From Phallus indusiatus (Eukaryota > Basidiomycota > Agaricomycetes > Phallales > Phallaceae): 64,000 nucleotides of DNA. Of the stretch, positions 45,658-58,701 are shown one piece after another. Location of the stretch: assembly GCA_027605045.1 (NCBI GenBank), contig JAQFWX010000019.1:682001-746000 (forward strand), given 5' to 3'. The notes under the pieces are model-generated. The model did not search any database, had not been told where the DNA came from, and saw nothing but the letters and a program-made list of their open reading frames with translations. A program made the position numbers and the translations under genes. Within the stretch, counting starts at the first letter, position 1. Each line of letters starts with the position of its first letter.

Positions 45658-46362
45658 TTCAAGAAACAGAAAAAAAGATGATTGATACGCGAGAGGGAGA
45701 AAGGGCCGTATAGTTGAATGGTATGAAAGGTGAAAGCCTCATGCGTTACTATTGTCAATGGAATTGGGTTGTTGAACTGCGTCCAGGTTTCTTTTTTTGC
45801 TTGTCCATGATGACCATTACACAATAAAGAGGAAATATGGTAGGATTGGACGCTGGACTTGTGAGGAGGACACGAAATCGGGGACGACTCATAGAAGATG
45901 GAAGATTCACCTGTCGGCTGAGGGCGCAGTCAGTAGAAGGGGGCTTTTAAAGATCATAAATTCTATTGTAAGTTAGGGTTTTTCTTCATAACTCAATGGT
46001 CTATCACGAGGGCCCCGTTCCTTCATTGCTATATCTTCGTCTTTCGGACATTTCCGGCCACTGCGCAACCGTTGTACATATCGTATATGTATGCTCTAAA
46101 TGGTAGTTCGCGGTCTCAATAACATTGTGTCGAAAATCACTCAGGCTGAAAAAAAGATAGATGCCAAACACGCCAGTGATTTACTTGAATAGTATAATGG
46201 AAGTGTAAGATATGTATTACGACCAATAAGTCCGAATGATTTTGTAAATACAGACAACGATTGACGAGAAGACTCCGGGTTAGTTGTATATAATACAGAC
46301 AAAGTTCAATAATTATCCAAAGGAGAGAGAAATGAGGACATGGACGAAGACACACGATTAAA
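45658..46362. other. Intergenic region
   Basis: About 700 bases upstream of the acidic orphan and downstream of the next minus-strand gene. No coding frame or repeat is supported. Confidence 0.45.
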
Positions 46363-47227
46363 TTATCTACACGAAGGTTCTCGAGTCTCAACGTCTGTCT
46401 CTACAATTGTATCCAAAACATGAGGTACGAAAGTTGATAACATATTGATATTCGGTCGATAAGTGTATCCAACATTGCTATTCAATGTCTCTCCTATAGA
46501 GAGTTCTGGAAGAACTGAATCCAACTCGTGGCTGATGTTATCCAAATCCGAATTTAAGAACTCCCAGTCCTCCGAGTCCCAGTTTTTCTGGTTATCCAAT
46601 TCAATAACGTGAGTCTGAGAGCGAGTATCCCAGGAGTATGTCTCCTTGTCTGCACATCCCGACATTACATTTAATCTAACGCTGGAAGGAACGGGTTTAT
46701 TCTTGTAAGGAACTGGATGTCGTTTTCGAAGGCGCCTCGTCGGGCGGCGAACGGCGGCTTTCGTGCAAGAATCGCGCACTGGTCGATGTAATGTACGGGG
46801 AGGCGAATGCGGTTTCTGTGGTGAATGGAGACTAAAGTGGTGTAATATGCACTGCATAATTCTGGATGTCGGGTGCCCACTTCCCTTCTCTCCGCGTAAA
46901 GATGAGTCATGCCCGATTAGTACCTTCATGAGATAACTCTCAGTCCTACGAAAAGTAAAAAAGCTGGATGAAGACGGGTAATGAATGAAGATAAGTTGTG
47001 CGATATGATTAAAGCATGAGAAACGATATAAGGCTAAAGTGAGGAGCAGGTGCAATAACCTCGAAGATACGTTTTGAAAGGGTGACGTGATCGTCGGAAA
47101 ACGATTCCCTGTCCCTCGATAATGGCACTAGTGGATTTTGATCAAAGAAAAGCAGAAATGCCGCCTTATTTAAACCAGAAGTGGAGGTTATGACTCTAGA
47201 AATATAATCATCGGGAGATCGGTTCAT
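46363..47227 (-). CDS. Protein of unknown function, two exons
   Basis: Exon 1 starts at 47227 (MNRSPDDYISRVITSTSGLN, then AAFLLFFDQNPLVPLSRDRE) and ends near 47060. A roughly 110-base intron follows. Exon 2 (about 46948-46363) gives ESYLMKVLIGHDSSLRGEKG, a basic stretch with PTRRLRKRHPVPYKNKP, and an acidic end with NSDLDNISHELDSVLPELSI, finishing TREPSCR. About 250 residues. The basic central block could be a nuclear localisation signal. No family recognised; the N-terminal AFLLFF wording faintly recalls small DNA-binding domains but does not fit any I can name. Confidence 0.6.
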
Positions 47228-47838
47228 CCATAAGCCAGGTTCTATGTATACATACTCATTTATCTGCCGAGTTCTGTCTCATTAAGCACGAAACGCCGTA
47301 ACACGTGGAAAATTATGGAAATACATACGTGATCAGGAACCTCAAGGAACGCACCCACAGTTCATCCTTGGAATCATACTATCTAGCGGCACCACACACC
47401 ACTGGTCCGGCGTCGTCAGGTCATTTAGCAGTATTACCGTATTACAACACCCAATTTGTGATTTAGCGGATTCGAAGGGGATAACCAATATCAGCCCGTT
47501 AATTAAATATCTGTCATAGGTCACCTGACACACTGCGAGTATATTAGAAGCTGTGCTGCGAGGGCTTATATGCGCTCCGAGCGCTTCCATAATTGCTAAA
47601 ATAGTTTAACTGGTAACTATACATATGAGTGGTGGTATAAGGATACAAGTAAATAGCGCAGTTCGTGTGTCCATTTTTAATCGGAAGTGGAAAAAAAAAC
47701 AAAACATGAAAATGAAAATGAATGAATATGAGTGGGGATTTTAGATATCTGAGACAAGATATTAGTATCTATTTAATAATGAAAAATATACAGATGGTAA
47801 AAACGAGCCTTACAGTTTTCACAATCATCTGTCGTTCA
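47228..47838. other. Intergenic region
   Basis: About 610 bases between the unknown gene start and the P450 stop. No supported gene or repeat. Confidence 0.45.
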
Positions 47839-50225
47839 TTATACGGGGGTCATGGACAGAGGTAATTGCACGCCATCCTTTTCGCGACCTTTGACAAATG
47901 GAAGCAACCCGGTCACAGGCGCCGCATAAATGTCTGCGCCATCTGGTTCTGGGCTAAAAATAAATTTCTCTACCATCATGAGTGTGACAACATGCAACTG
48001 AAGGACACTGAAAGTGATAGAGGGAGGGAGATTACGTCTTGAGTTTTTAATAGAATAAACAAGCATCACTTACGCGAATCTCCATCCAATGCAGCTATGC
48101 ACTCCACTGCTAAACGACGCACTTTGAAAGAACAAAAAAAAATCAAAAATCATGACGGTATATGTAGCTGCGCAAGGCTCACAGATTCGCATAAACACCA
48201 ATTGAGGATTTCGGTAGAGCATTGGCCCTTTCTCCAAGGAAACGTTCAGGGTTCCACTCGTCCGCATCATCACCCCACAATTCCTTTAATCGGTTATAGG
48301 CCGAAAAACTCAGAATCAACGATTGACCCTTCTTAACGGCAATATGATCTGACGATCTCCCATCACGCAGTTGAACTGACTTGGAAAGTGGTATAACTTC
48401 GTCTTTTGTAGCCCAGCGAAGGTTATGTCCCGCAAATGGATACAGTCTAAGTGTTTCTCTGCAGAGAAATTAAGTATAAAAATTCAAGTCCAGAAAATTA
48501 TGCTATTTCATGTACGCACTTGATGGCTGCAGTTGTAAAAGGTAACGACTCGTAGTCTGATGGAGTTGGGTCTTTGTCGCCTGACATTTCAGCTCGGAAG
48601 CGCATAATTTCTGCTCTCATCTTATCCTGATAATCGGAATGACGAGAAAGCTGGTAAAAAAGCCATGACATGGTTGTTGATGTTGTGTCGTGAGCAGCGA
48701 TGGTAATGATACTAAGAAGAAAACATCAGAGAAGATGGGTCACTCGTCAGTATAAAAACGATTGAACGGAAGAAGACATACATCAATTGTCCGACCAACT
48801 CATGATCTTCTAATCTGAGTTTGACATCTTCTGACAAATTAGAACGAACTTTTTATCAAAATAAAAATTTCATAAACTTCAGTCAGGCGTTCGTATTATT
48901 GAGAAACATACCCATAACGCTCATCAGTTTTTTCCCTTCTGGACTATCTCCCGCGGCCTTTTTCTCCTTTTCAATGATTTCAGAAGCAATTTCAAGAGCA
49001 GTTGACCGGAATTTCTTGGCAATCCCCACATTCATGAATAGTTTTGCTACCGGACGTAAAAGCCATAATGGAAGACAAAGCCCTAAATCAAACATAGCCA
49101 AAGCCCGAGAAAGTGACTTTTCGCTTCCTGGTTTCTTTTGCGATTCGTTGCTAGAGTGAAATAAAAGATAAGATGTGTATAGGACATCGAATTATTATGG
49201 TGAGATATACGTACAAAAGAGTTGTATAAGCCTTCAAATATTCGCTGGGACTGTCTCCGAGAGAGCCAAAATCATAGTCAAAAACACCTAGTTACGAAAA
49301 CAAGAGCTTGTTTCTCAAAATAGTCACAAAGGCAGTGAATCGCAGGGTATCATACCTTGTCCAACAGCGTCGAGCGTTAAACGAGAGAACCAATTATGAA
49401 TATTGACTGTGCACGTCTCAGTGGACTTTTGTTCGTACAGATCCATCAATTTTGAAGTCAACTGCCAAGTGTTTGACCATCACTCAGAGAGATACGTATG
49501 GTGTCATCATACGTACCTTTTCAGTTACGTCTACGAAGGCTGGAAGTAGTTCTCTTATTGAAGACTGCGAAAATCCGGGAAGAAGGATCTTCCGTTGTCG
49601 GGCATGATCTTCGTCTAGTCGCGCTTTGAATGAGTAATACCATCGTAATAAGTTGATTGAAATATTCACGCTCAGTTGTTACTAGATTTGACCCAATAAA
49701 TATACGAGCGAATTCAGTTTGTGATCCTTTATCAAACGTATAACCACGGGTATTGAGAACATAATTCATGGCCTAAAATCCAAATAGCTACATTAATACG
49801 CCGAGCAATGAACTTTTTTTTTCTGGAGTCGTACCTTTGGGTCTGCCAAATAAATAGTATTTGATCTCTGTTTGCTGTATTAGTAATTTCACTACAGAGT
49901 TTGAGCCAAGACAAACTCCAAAAGTGCCTTTCGCTCTGAACACTGTGCCATATTCTTCGACATATTCTTGGTCTTTGGTTCCAACGTTGGGCGTTCCAAT
50001 TAAGTCGGGAAGGGTCCCTATATGGTTTCAATAGTATGCATAAAAAAAAACAAGCCTTGAGCGGGACCACTTACCTCCTAGCCAAGACGAAGGCTTTGGA
50101 CCATCGAGGTCGTCAATACAGGGAAAGCCCGAGGCGGATATAGATAATTGAGCATTTTTCCGTTCGAGTCTCTTTCCCAAAAGATAAGCAGCAGCTCCCA
50201 ATGGGATTAGGTATAAAAGAGACAT
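47839..50225 (-). CDS. Cytochrome P450 monooxygenase, complete (second)
   Basis: Start at 50225: a short membrane anchor MSLLYLIPLGAAAYLLGKRL, then DLDGPKPSSWLGG. Later exons: AMNYVLNTRGYTFDKG (near 49740), DHARQRKILLPGFSQSSIRE (C-helix), FDYDFGSLGDSPSEYL, DLGLCLPLWLLRPVAKLF, MSIITIAAHDTTSTTMSWLF (I-helix; A-A-H-D-T-T instead of AGHETT), ETLRLYPFAGHNLRWA (K-helix ExxR), WNPERFLGE, and the haem loop FSSGVHSCIGWRFA at about 48065-48120. The end, LPLSMTPV, is at 47839. About 530 residues in about 12 exons. All key motifs are present, so it should be functional. It is closest in this window to the P450 at 6158, though they are 40 kb apart in opposite orientation. Confidence 0.88.
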
Positions 50226-51599
50226 GTGTATATTATGAGGCTAAAGAAAAGAACCGAGAGTCCTTTTAAGCCTGTGGTTGCATCTTTGGCAAATGAGTCA
50301 CTCAAGGTGTACGCGTCCGAATTGAGCGCCAGTGTCACGGCAGGCACGGCTTCTTGGCCGAGCCGCCGCCGCCGAACCGCCATTCGCTCAGACTTCATCC
50401 GGTGAATTCCGCACTTGATGGTGTGTAAATGAGAAAAAAATTTACGATATTATGCACATGATAGGAGATGATCAGCGTTGAGGCCGTGGCCAAAAACGTT
50501 AACAGCTGGTCTCACGAGGCACGCGGTCTGGTTACAGTTGCATGTGCTCTCGTAGTCAAGTCTAGCCTACATAGTACGTACTGCGGAGTGCGGGAAATAT
50601 GCTCGAAAAACCACTCAAGTTCATAAAGCACTGTCAAAATCTCAATCACTATTAGAAATCAGAGGAAAATGCATCTCCGTACAACGCATGCAGGAGACGA
50701 TATTACATGATCGATCATAAATAGTCAAACGAGGTGTACAGTTTTGGGAAAAATACGAACGATGAAGTTTGTTTTTTATCTAGCGAGACCGATTGCTCCT
50801 GTCTTCTGGGTTTATTAATCATCTTGCCAAGATATCACTTGAGCTAATTAAATACAACACCAGGAATCGTTACTTCAAACCCGACCAGAGTCGGTGAGTT
50901 TACCTAGCGAGAACGGGACAGGAAGCTGAATATTGCACGAATGCGTTCGGGCGTGGCGATTAGGATATTTTGTCAACCAATAATAATCAAGCGCCGCTCG
51001 TAGGGATCCTAAGTCGCACTGATGACATTATGGATCGAATAGTAGGCTGTGCGTTTAAGTATAGTTCAAGTGGAGCATGATGTAAAACATGTCTGCAAAC
51101 AACTCCGATTGATAAAATGTTACCAAACCAAGTAAGACAGCTGATGTAGAGCATGATAGCGAATTGTCAGGCGGTTCTCTCACATTGCAAAAATGTTCTT
51201 GTAAATCACGTTTACGACGTCTTTTGTAGATCTGCGCCAGCGACTTTTGTCCTTGGAAAAATGAAATTATGAAAGTCTATAAATTGAGCTCTCAGTTCCC
51301 TCAAATTTATCAGACAACAATATCATACGTGCTTATAGCTGTAAGGTCTTTCTCCGTATCTTTGTCGGGCATTCCCAGATTTCACTGTGGTCATATACAT
51401 AACATCGCACCCAATGTGCAATCCAATAGCAGCTTGGCGCCCCCGTAAAGTTCGAAAACGCCCTCGTAATTGATACAGTTCACAATATTATCTAGAGCTA
51501 AGAGGATAGTGACATCGGTCAAAAGACATCAGATGACAATATCATGACTTACATTGGCGGAAACTCTGGTTGTTCGCCTGGGAAATGACGCTGAGTGCT
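50226..51599. other. Intergenic region
   Basis: About 1.4 kb upstream of the second P450. Apart from a 63-codon frame at 50207-50398 with no family character, nothing coding is visible. AT-rich, with no clear repeat. Confidence 0.4.
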
Positions 51600-52510
51600 C
51601 TAGTACATCTGCTCTGAAATTTCCTCACCGTCATCATTTGCATTGCCTGTGGAATCAGTTGCAGTACTTCCGGTAAGTGCAGGCGCGATATCTGTAAATA
51701 AATATCAGTGATATTGATATGAAGGATGGGAAAACCAAACCAGGGCCTTTCTCACTATGGTCATCACTGCTTTTGTTCTGCAAACACGAATTAAGATCGG
51801 AGGGATGTCGGTGTTTACTAGAAGGCATCAATGAGAAAAGAACAAGAATAAAATCAAGTTATTACAAAGGATCTTGTAATGGTGGCTGTATATAATCACT
51901 ATTTTGTTCGCAATTAGATGAAATTGAGTGACATACAACAGTGTTAGTTGTTGTGCCAGGCCGTGACGAAGATGAAGCACTGGTTGCTTGTTCCTCTTCT
52001 GATATGCTAGGGCCATGTTGGCTTTCAGATTGCTTGTTAAACGTTGTAACCTGTGAGATAGGTGGTGCAGGTTGGCTGGGAGTTGGTGCGATTGAGGCAT
52101 GCATGACAGTAGACGTGGGAGGAGAGTCTGAGGTGGGAGTGGTAATATTAATAGGGGTGGTAGTTGAGTGGGTATTGGCATCAGAATCAATGGAAACATG
52201 CACAGATTGAGAACAAGCAATGTTTGAGGGAGTAGAATAAGCATCGGATGCTGCATTAAAGTCTGAGGATGATGAAGATCTGGTTCAGATGACGCAACAT
52301 CATCAGTATTATCGTGCTGTGTAGATTGGATGATCTATTGCCAAAATTAGTTGTATGATAAAACCCGTGAAAAACTTACCTCAATATTGTTGAAGGGCTT
52401 TGGTTTTTTGGACCGGGACGAGCAGGTAATGAGAGAAGGTGACTGTCGTCTGGTATGTATTGTGGAGTACGAATGAAATACAGGGTATGGTGGTTTCTAT
52501 CAGTGAAAAT
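51600..52510 (-). CDS. Low-complexity Ser/Thr/Pro-rich unknown protein, gene model incomplete
   Basis: The 3' part joins cleanly: DFNAASDAYSTPSNIACSQS, VHVSIDSDANTHSTTTPINI, ...PAPPISQVTTFNKQSESQHG, then QDP spliced (intron about 51787-51840) to KHRHPSDLNSCLQNKSSDDH, then to DIAPALTGSTATDSTGNAND, ending EEISEQMY at the TAG at 51600. The upstream exon TRRQSPSLITCSSRSKKPKP + FNNIE is joined by a clear intron to IIQSTQHDNTDDVASSEP, but from there to DFNAAS at about 52270 a frame change is needed that I cannot explain by a normal intron. The 5' end is undefined. No domain; disordered throughout. Confidence 0.45.
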
Positions 52511-52714
52511 ACTAAGTACTAAGTGACTGTCCTCGATTGCGTCGCGCGAATCTGTCGAAATTTGTCTAGCGGAGAAAGTGAGCAGAAGAAGGCGGATTGA
52601 GTCCTCGGACGCGTCACATTTCAGCCGATTCCGTTCTGCGGACTTTTGACTAGGCCCAAAATACCATTCTTCTTTCTTCGAACGCGCAGCCTCTACACCG
52701 GACTCTCAGTTTCC

Positions 52715-53045
52715 TAGAAATCCACGTATCTCACATGTGCAATGGGTTGATCTCCATTCGGGAATGTAACTGTTTTGAACCTGCACGCATTTCCATCATA
52801 ACAAGCCTTATTGTATGTCTAAATAAACGTTAAATGACTGCTGCGATTAGCAAGAAAGCATTATTTTATTCACCTGCGCTGATAGTATGAGGGCTTGGAT
52901 GACGCGGTTATTCACAGCCGCTAATCTTTCGTTGATCTGACCTAGCTGGGCAGTGATTGCCTCCAATCTTTCAATTATAGGATTTTGATCTGGAGCTGGA
53001 TGCTTGATGACCGGGACCCCCTTATGATATATGACCGGTGACCCC
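52715..53045 (-). pseudogene. Fragment of an Agaricomycete-specific coiled-coil protein family
   Basis: Minus strand: HPAPDQNPIIERLEAITAQL, GQINERLAAVNNRVIQALIL + SAQ, then a GT-AG intron (about 52817-52872) and TYNKACYDGNACRFKTVTFP + NGDQPIAH. The helix-linker-beta layout with AxNxACYDG and FPNGxxP is known to me from a widespread Agaricomycete family of unnamed small proteins (N-terminal coiled coil, C-terminal VPFPNGDxP...LPPL segment). Here the frame stops a few codons after PIAH, before the usual LPPL part, and no ATG is visible upstream, where KGSPVIYHKGVPVIKH repeats itself. Probably partial or decayed. Confidence 0.45.
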
Positions 53046-53721
53046 TTGTAAAGGTAAAGTCGATAGAGATAGATATTGAATAAACTCTCGACTTTGCGGG
53101 AAATATTAATAGAGACTTGCGAATGACGAGAGACTTAAGTACCTTCAACTTACGATTTCAGTTTGACAATTCCAGAGATATATTATGTTGGAATGATAAT
53201 AACCTGGGATTCTGAAATGAAATACGCTCAAAAATCGCCGATATATTTACATACACACAGACGCCGCAGCTAATCTTTCCCTGATCTGTCCGTAATTTCA
53301 TTTTGTAAAAGAAAATTGGAGCCTTCCAGAATCCCTCACATTAAAATCTTTTCTGAATCATGATAAAGTACGAATTATGACTAAAATTAACGAGTTTGAC
53401 AGGATCTTAATACTTACATGAATATCTAAACTTGTGGTCCTTCAGCTTCATTCTTGAAGTCAATGGTAAACCACCGGATGAGTACTTTCTACAGTAAAAG
53501 AACGGGTCTGTATATGCTGTCGTTGTTGCAGCTCACAATGTGTAAGTACATAGTTGAATGACTTCTTTGAAAGTAACCGATATGACCCGGCGTCTTTGTC
53601 AGGCCGGTCGGAGTTTGAACGGATCGACGACGCCGCACTGAGTACATAGTCGCGGTTGTTTCGTTCGCGAAAACCATATATCTTATCTTTCTTAATTCAT
53701 CTCCAAAGCACCAAAGCAAAG
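53046..53721. promoter_or_regulatory. Upstream region of CTR9
   Basis: About 680 bases with no supported gene. A pyrimidine-rich TTTCTTAATTCATCTCC stretch lies just upstream of the CTR9 ATG. No TATA box is obvious. Confidence 0.4.
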
Positions 53722-56700
53722 ATGGACGACGCGATGGATATGGAACGTACTCCATCGCCCGCACCCCCAACGCGTTTCCTGGAAATCCACCTGCCGCAAG
53801 AGATCGTCACTATCGACCTTGGTGGGTCGTTGGATCCCAACCCAGAAGCCGTCCTCGATGTCCTAATAGAAGGAAACTGTAAAGTTTGGATCTGGACCAA
53901 ACTTGCTGGCGAGTACTGGAGACGCGGTCTGTTAGATGCAGCCGAGAGGCTTGCTATGAGCGGTGTAGAATGTAAGTGGTACTCTGGTGGTTTTATCAGG
54001 AAACTTTGGCTTAACATATCTGTTTTCTTTTACCAGTTTTCAAGTCATCGCAAGCTAGCTCATCCTTACCTCCACTATACACTCTTTTGGCCAACATCCG
54101 CATGGCCCGAGCTCGCCAAGCACCAAAGATGAAGCTCGAGGGAGCCCGTACGGCTCCGTCCATTTCCATCTCTCTAATAAATTGCTAATACACCATTATC
54201 TTTGCCTAGGTCGTGATATTTTGAGTGGACCAATAAAAGATGCATATTACCAAGAAGCAGCCGGTTATCTTAACGATGCTGCCACAATAGCCAGCGAAGT
54301 GGGTGGAGATGAATCGACCATTCTCGCTTTTCTGTCAAGAGGTACGTCGTCCTTCCTGATTGATCATAATTATATTAGCTTAAACTTTCAATCTCAAATA
54401 GGAATCCTACAGCTGGCTCAACGAAACCTAGAGAACGCTTTGGCCTCGTTTGAAGGCGTATTATCACACTCCCCAACCAACCTCGTCGCTTTAATGGGAA
54501 AAGGCCGGGTTCTTTACGCTCAACGAAGATATCAGCCCGCCTTGAAGATTTTCCAAGACGTACTGCGACTAAGCCCGTCGTGTACTCCTGATCCTCGTAT
54601 CGGTATCGGACTTTGCCTCTGGGCTTTAGGCAATAAAGAGAAAGCCAAAATGGCTTGGAAGCGAAGCCTGGACCTCGTACGTCTTTTTTCTTCGTCAAGT
54701 CTTTCCAACCCTCTTAATAAAATCAAAACCCTACTTTTCAGAATCCCAACGAATGGCCATCGCAACTTCTTCTCGGCATCGAACAGCTCAACCAAAGCAA
54801 GGAACACAACCGCTCGGAAGCTGCAAAAGTTCAAGCAGCTCAAACAGGATACAAGCACGTCGAGATAGCGTTCAACACCAACAAACAATGTGCAGCTGCT
54901 GCAAGCGTACTAAGTGCGCTTTTTCTCCGTAAAGGCAATTTTCAAACCGCTCTTAAATTGGCCGAACGCACTATCCAATACGCCGACACGCTTGTCGTCT
55001 TATCTGACGGACATATTCGGGCCGCTCTCGTTTCTCATGCTGAAGGAAAGATGACGGAAGCTATGCGACACTATTCTGCTGCTAAAGAGGGCATGCCTAA
55101 TAACATACTCGCGAATGTCGGCATGGCTCAGATGCACATTCATAACGGTCAGACCTTTGCATCAAATTCGTTTCCATGACTGAACTTGTTCTTTTTGTTA
55201 CTCCAGATGAAATACCAGCTGCTATTGATACCTTGGATCGACTGCTCACTCCTCCGAATCCTCAAAAGTCTCTAGAAGCGATGATCATGCTTGCTTCACT
55301 GAAAGCCCATCCTCGCCAAGGCGTATCAAACAGCACGGACAATGCAAATGCGCGTGATCTACTCGAACGAGTAGTCAAAGAGATCCAAATAACAATGGAT
55401 GGAGATGGCGACAACAACAACAACAGCAACAAACAACGTACCGTACGCGGATTAGGCGACGACATGGAGATGTGGATCGAGCTCGCGCGATTATGGGAGA
55501 ATGAAAATCTAGAGAAGACGAGTCGCGCGTATCGCGAGGCGTTGAGGATCGCGAAGGAAAAGGGTGTACCTGATAACCCAAAACTTCTTAACAATATCGC
55601 GGCCCTGAAGCACTTGGAAGGGGGATACGCCGACGCTAGACCATCGTACGAAGTCGCTCTGACACATGCTGCCGCTAAAAATAACGACGAACTTGGTACC
55701 ACAATTCTTTACAACTTGGGTCGATGTTATGAAGATCTAGGAGAAGTCGCAAAGGCTCAAGAAGCATACGACAAGCTATTGGCGCGCCATCCAGAATATG
55801 TTGATGGTACGTCTTTTGCTTAGGGTTCCTTTCTCTCAAGCTCACGTTCTAAACTATCTTTTCTTAGCAAAAATACGTCAAGCGGCGATGCTACACAACC
55901 TCAATCAGATCAACGAGGCGCACGATCTTTTGAAACAGGCTCTGACATCTCAAAGCGCGAACCTCAACCTCCGAGCGTTTTACATCTACTTCCTTCTCCA
56001 AATCCACCAATACAAACCCGCCAAAGAGTTTGCATACGCAACATTTCACGATCACGAAAAGTACGACGTATACACTCTTTGCGCGACTGGTTTCATCATG
56101 TATTATCAAGCAAGAGAAAGTCGCGATCCAGCACCAGAGGCCTTGAAAGCCCGGAAACAAAACTTCATGCGAGCGGCTGAGATGTACGAGAAAGCATTGA
56201 GCTTGGATCCGACATGTGCTATTGCTGCACAAGGACTGGCGATTATTATCGCAGAAGATGCTCTAGGCGTGTTTGGCGCGACAGGCAATCCTCCAAACGA
56301 CCCTACCGTCCGCTCCAAAAACGCTCGCGACGCTCTAGATATCTTCACAAAAATTAGGGAGTCCGTTCCGGATGGTTCTGTGTACGCGAACATGGGACAT
56401 TGTTACTATTCTCGAGATGAATATGAGAGAGCAATCGAATCGGTATGTTTTTGTTCCAACCTTTCCCGGCGCTTGCTTATGCTCACTTCTTCTTACACCA
56501 CACCAGTATGAAACCGCCTCGCGACGGTTCTATAACGGAATAAATGTTCCAGTTCTTCTTTCGCTGGCGCGAGCATGGTATGGAAAAGCGAACAAATATC
56601 AAAAGTACGCGGACATGCAGACGGCACTGAAATACGCCCAGTCGGTGAGAACTTCACGTCCTATTCCGAATCACACCTCTTCTTCTTTTGTTTCTGACGG

Positions 56701-57794
56701 AACAGCTCTTTAGGCTCTTCACCTCCAACCAAATGACAAAGCCGTTCTCTATAACATTGCCATGATACAACAAAAAGCAGCCGAGTTGCTCTTCTCAATA
56801 CCGCCGGCCAAACGTACGTTGGAGGATCTACGCCACGCGATTGAACAAGCAGGCCATGCTCAAAAGTTTGTCCTTTTACCAATATTACTTTTATGACTAA
56901 CATTCAAAACAAATTTAATTCGTATTTAGACTATTTGCAACCTTAGCAGCGGATACATCACCTCAGCTCCCATACAACGTGGATATTGCAGATCAACGAA
57001 GGAAGTACGGGGAGAATATGTTACGAAAGGGGGCGGAGCATTTGCACGCTCAAGAAATGCACGAGTCTGAGGTTAAAGAGAAGCTCGATGCTGCACGACT
57101 GCGACGGCAAAAGGAACAGGAGAGGATTGACGCTCTTGAAGTACGCGGTCTAGTTTTAGTACTGTCTCACAGAAGCTTATTCTATTTTCAACATTGACTA
57201 GCGCGAGCGTTTGGAGCAACTTCGTATCGAGGCAGAAAAACTTGCAGATGAACGGCGAAAAGCGCGTGAAGAAGCGATGGCGTGGACAGCGGCTATAAAG
57301 ATGAACGAGAGCGATGACGAAAAGGAGAAGAAGTCGAGAAAGGGAAAGAAAATCAAACCAGCTGTAGATTCCGCGGTAGCTAGTGGTGATGACGCTGCTG
57401 GTGCTGGTGCTCCTGAAGGCGAACGCAAACGACGTCGGAAAAGAGTCAAGAAGTACGGGTCACCAGGAGCTCAGCCTGCTGAGGAGGAGCGCGATGAAGA
57501 CAGCCCAGCAGGCGAAGATGGAGACGATTCAAGACCTCGTAAAGTATGTTCAAATGATATTTACCTTCTTCAACTGTTTGATTAACTTCCTTAGCGTGTC
57601 AAGAAACGTATCGTACGCGATGAGGAGGGCGAGGAGGAAGGTCAGGCTACCGCCACACCTGCAGCGGCCGGTGGTGGTCGCAAGAAGCAGTAGTAAGCGT
57701 CAGATTTCATTATATGTTGAAATATACACTGATAGTCATAAACCCAACTAGCAAAACAAAAGAGCTTATCTCGGACTCCGATGAAGAAGCATAA
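53722..57794 (+). CDS. CTR9: CTR9, TPR subunit of the Paf1 transcription elongation complex
   Basis: About 1100 residues in about 14 exons. I start it at MDDAMDMERTPSP (53722); the upstream in-frame ATG at 53656 would add a non-conserved lead. Near the N-terminus are FLEIHLPQEIVTIDLGG and NCKVWIWTKLAGEYWRRG, then about 15 tetratricopeptide-type helices (e.g. NLVALMGKGRVLYAQRRYQP, LYNLGRCYEDLGEVAKAQEA, VYANMGHCYYSRDEYERAIE), a coiled coil RRQKEQERIDALE...EQLRIEAEKLADERRKAREE, then a Lys/Glu-rich C-tail ending KTKELISDSDEEA. This order fits Ctr9 exactly. Paf1C travels with RNA polymerase II and is needed for H2B ubiquitination and H3K4/K36 methylation. The last exon is joined by a 59-base intron at 57693-57751. 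Confidence 0.94.
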
Positions 57795-58701
57795 ACATGG
57801 CTTGATATATATATGTATATGTGGACTCATTGTCGGCTTTGATATGATAATGTATTTCTAATATCTGTCTTATATATTCCCGCTGAAATCAATGTATTGT
57901 AAACCATTGTTTTGCTCAGTATTTACATTGTTCAGTGCGGGGTGCATTGTCTGAGTAAAGTAACCGGAATTTCCCGAGGCCATACCAGCTCTTCACTGGA
58001 TCCTTTACCGACTACAGCGTAGATCACAACGCAAGACCGACAACTCACTGTCATGCTGTCAAACTTGCATTCACCAGGTGGTCTTTTTGGCCTTAGGCCT
58101 TACGGGCACACTTCATGAGACGGGCACCTTCCCTTTTGCAGGTCTACTGGCGCGTCATCAAAAAGTCCAACCCACCGACTGGGCAGTCCATTTGCGGATC
58201 TTTGGCTTTCTCGGGTACGATACGATATGGTTTCTTCAACCCATTAAATTCAACCAATAACTACCTTTCAGTTAAATATATCGCTGACCACCCTCGCGGA
58301 CGGAGCCGAAGATATCGCGATATGGCACGCATCCTACTCGTCATCATGGAGTAGTGTCTGTATACGTGCATGCGAAGATCCTCATGGAATGATGAGTTTT
58401 TTTAAAAATGATGCGAGGTATTATCCAAGTTAAGGACTAGAATAAAAACGCCGTTCGTCTCATTCGCTACATCGTCCTTAGCTCAGGTTCCTTTACAACA
58501 CTGTTCTCAAAAGATATCAAACCAACTGGCGGCACGTACTGGCATCCAAATTGTGGATCACACGGTTTTCAACTTTGTCCTTACAGTCCCATTCTTTTCT
58601 TCCTTATACTTCTCACTATTCAACTCGGAAGTTCTGCTCTCCTAACGTCCTCACCCAAGCGATCGCCAACGCTGTGAACACCAAGTCCGAATCAAAGAAA
58701 A
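57795..58701. other. Intergenic region
   Basis: About 900 bases between CTR9 and the DUF6593 gene. Two overlapping plus frames at 58078-58354 show no family character. No repeat recognised. Confidence 0.4.

Noticed and set aside
51828..52256. 142-codon minus frame rich in Leu/Pro/Gln
   Set aside because: The other minus frame at 51862-52270 has natural Ser/Thr/Asp composition and joins by good introns to further exons; the Leu-rich frame is its shadow.
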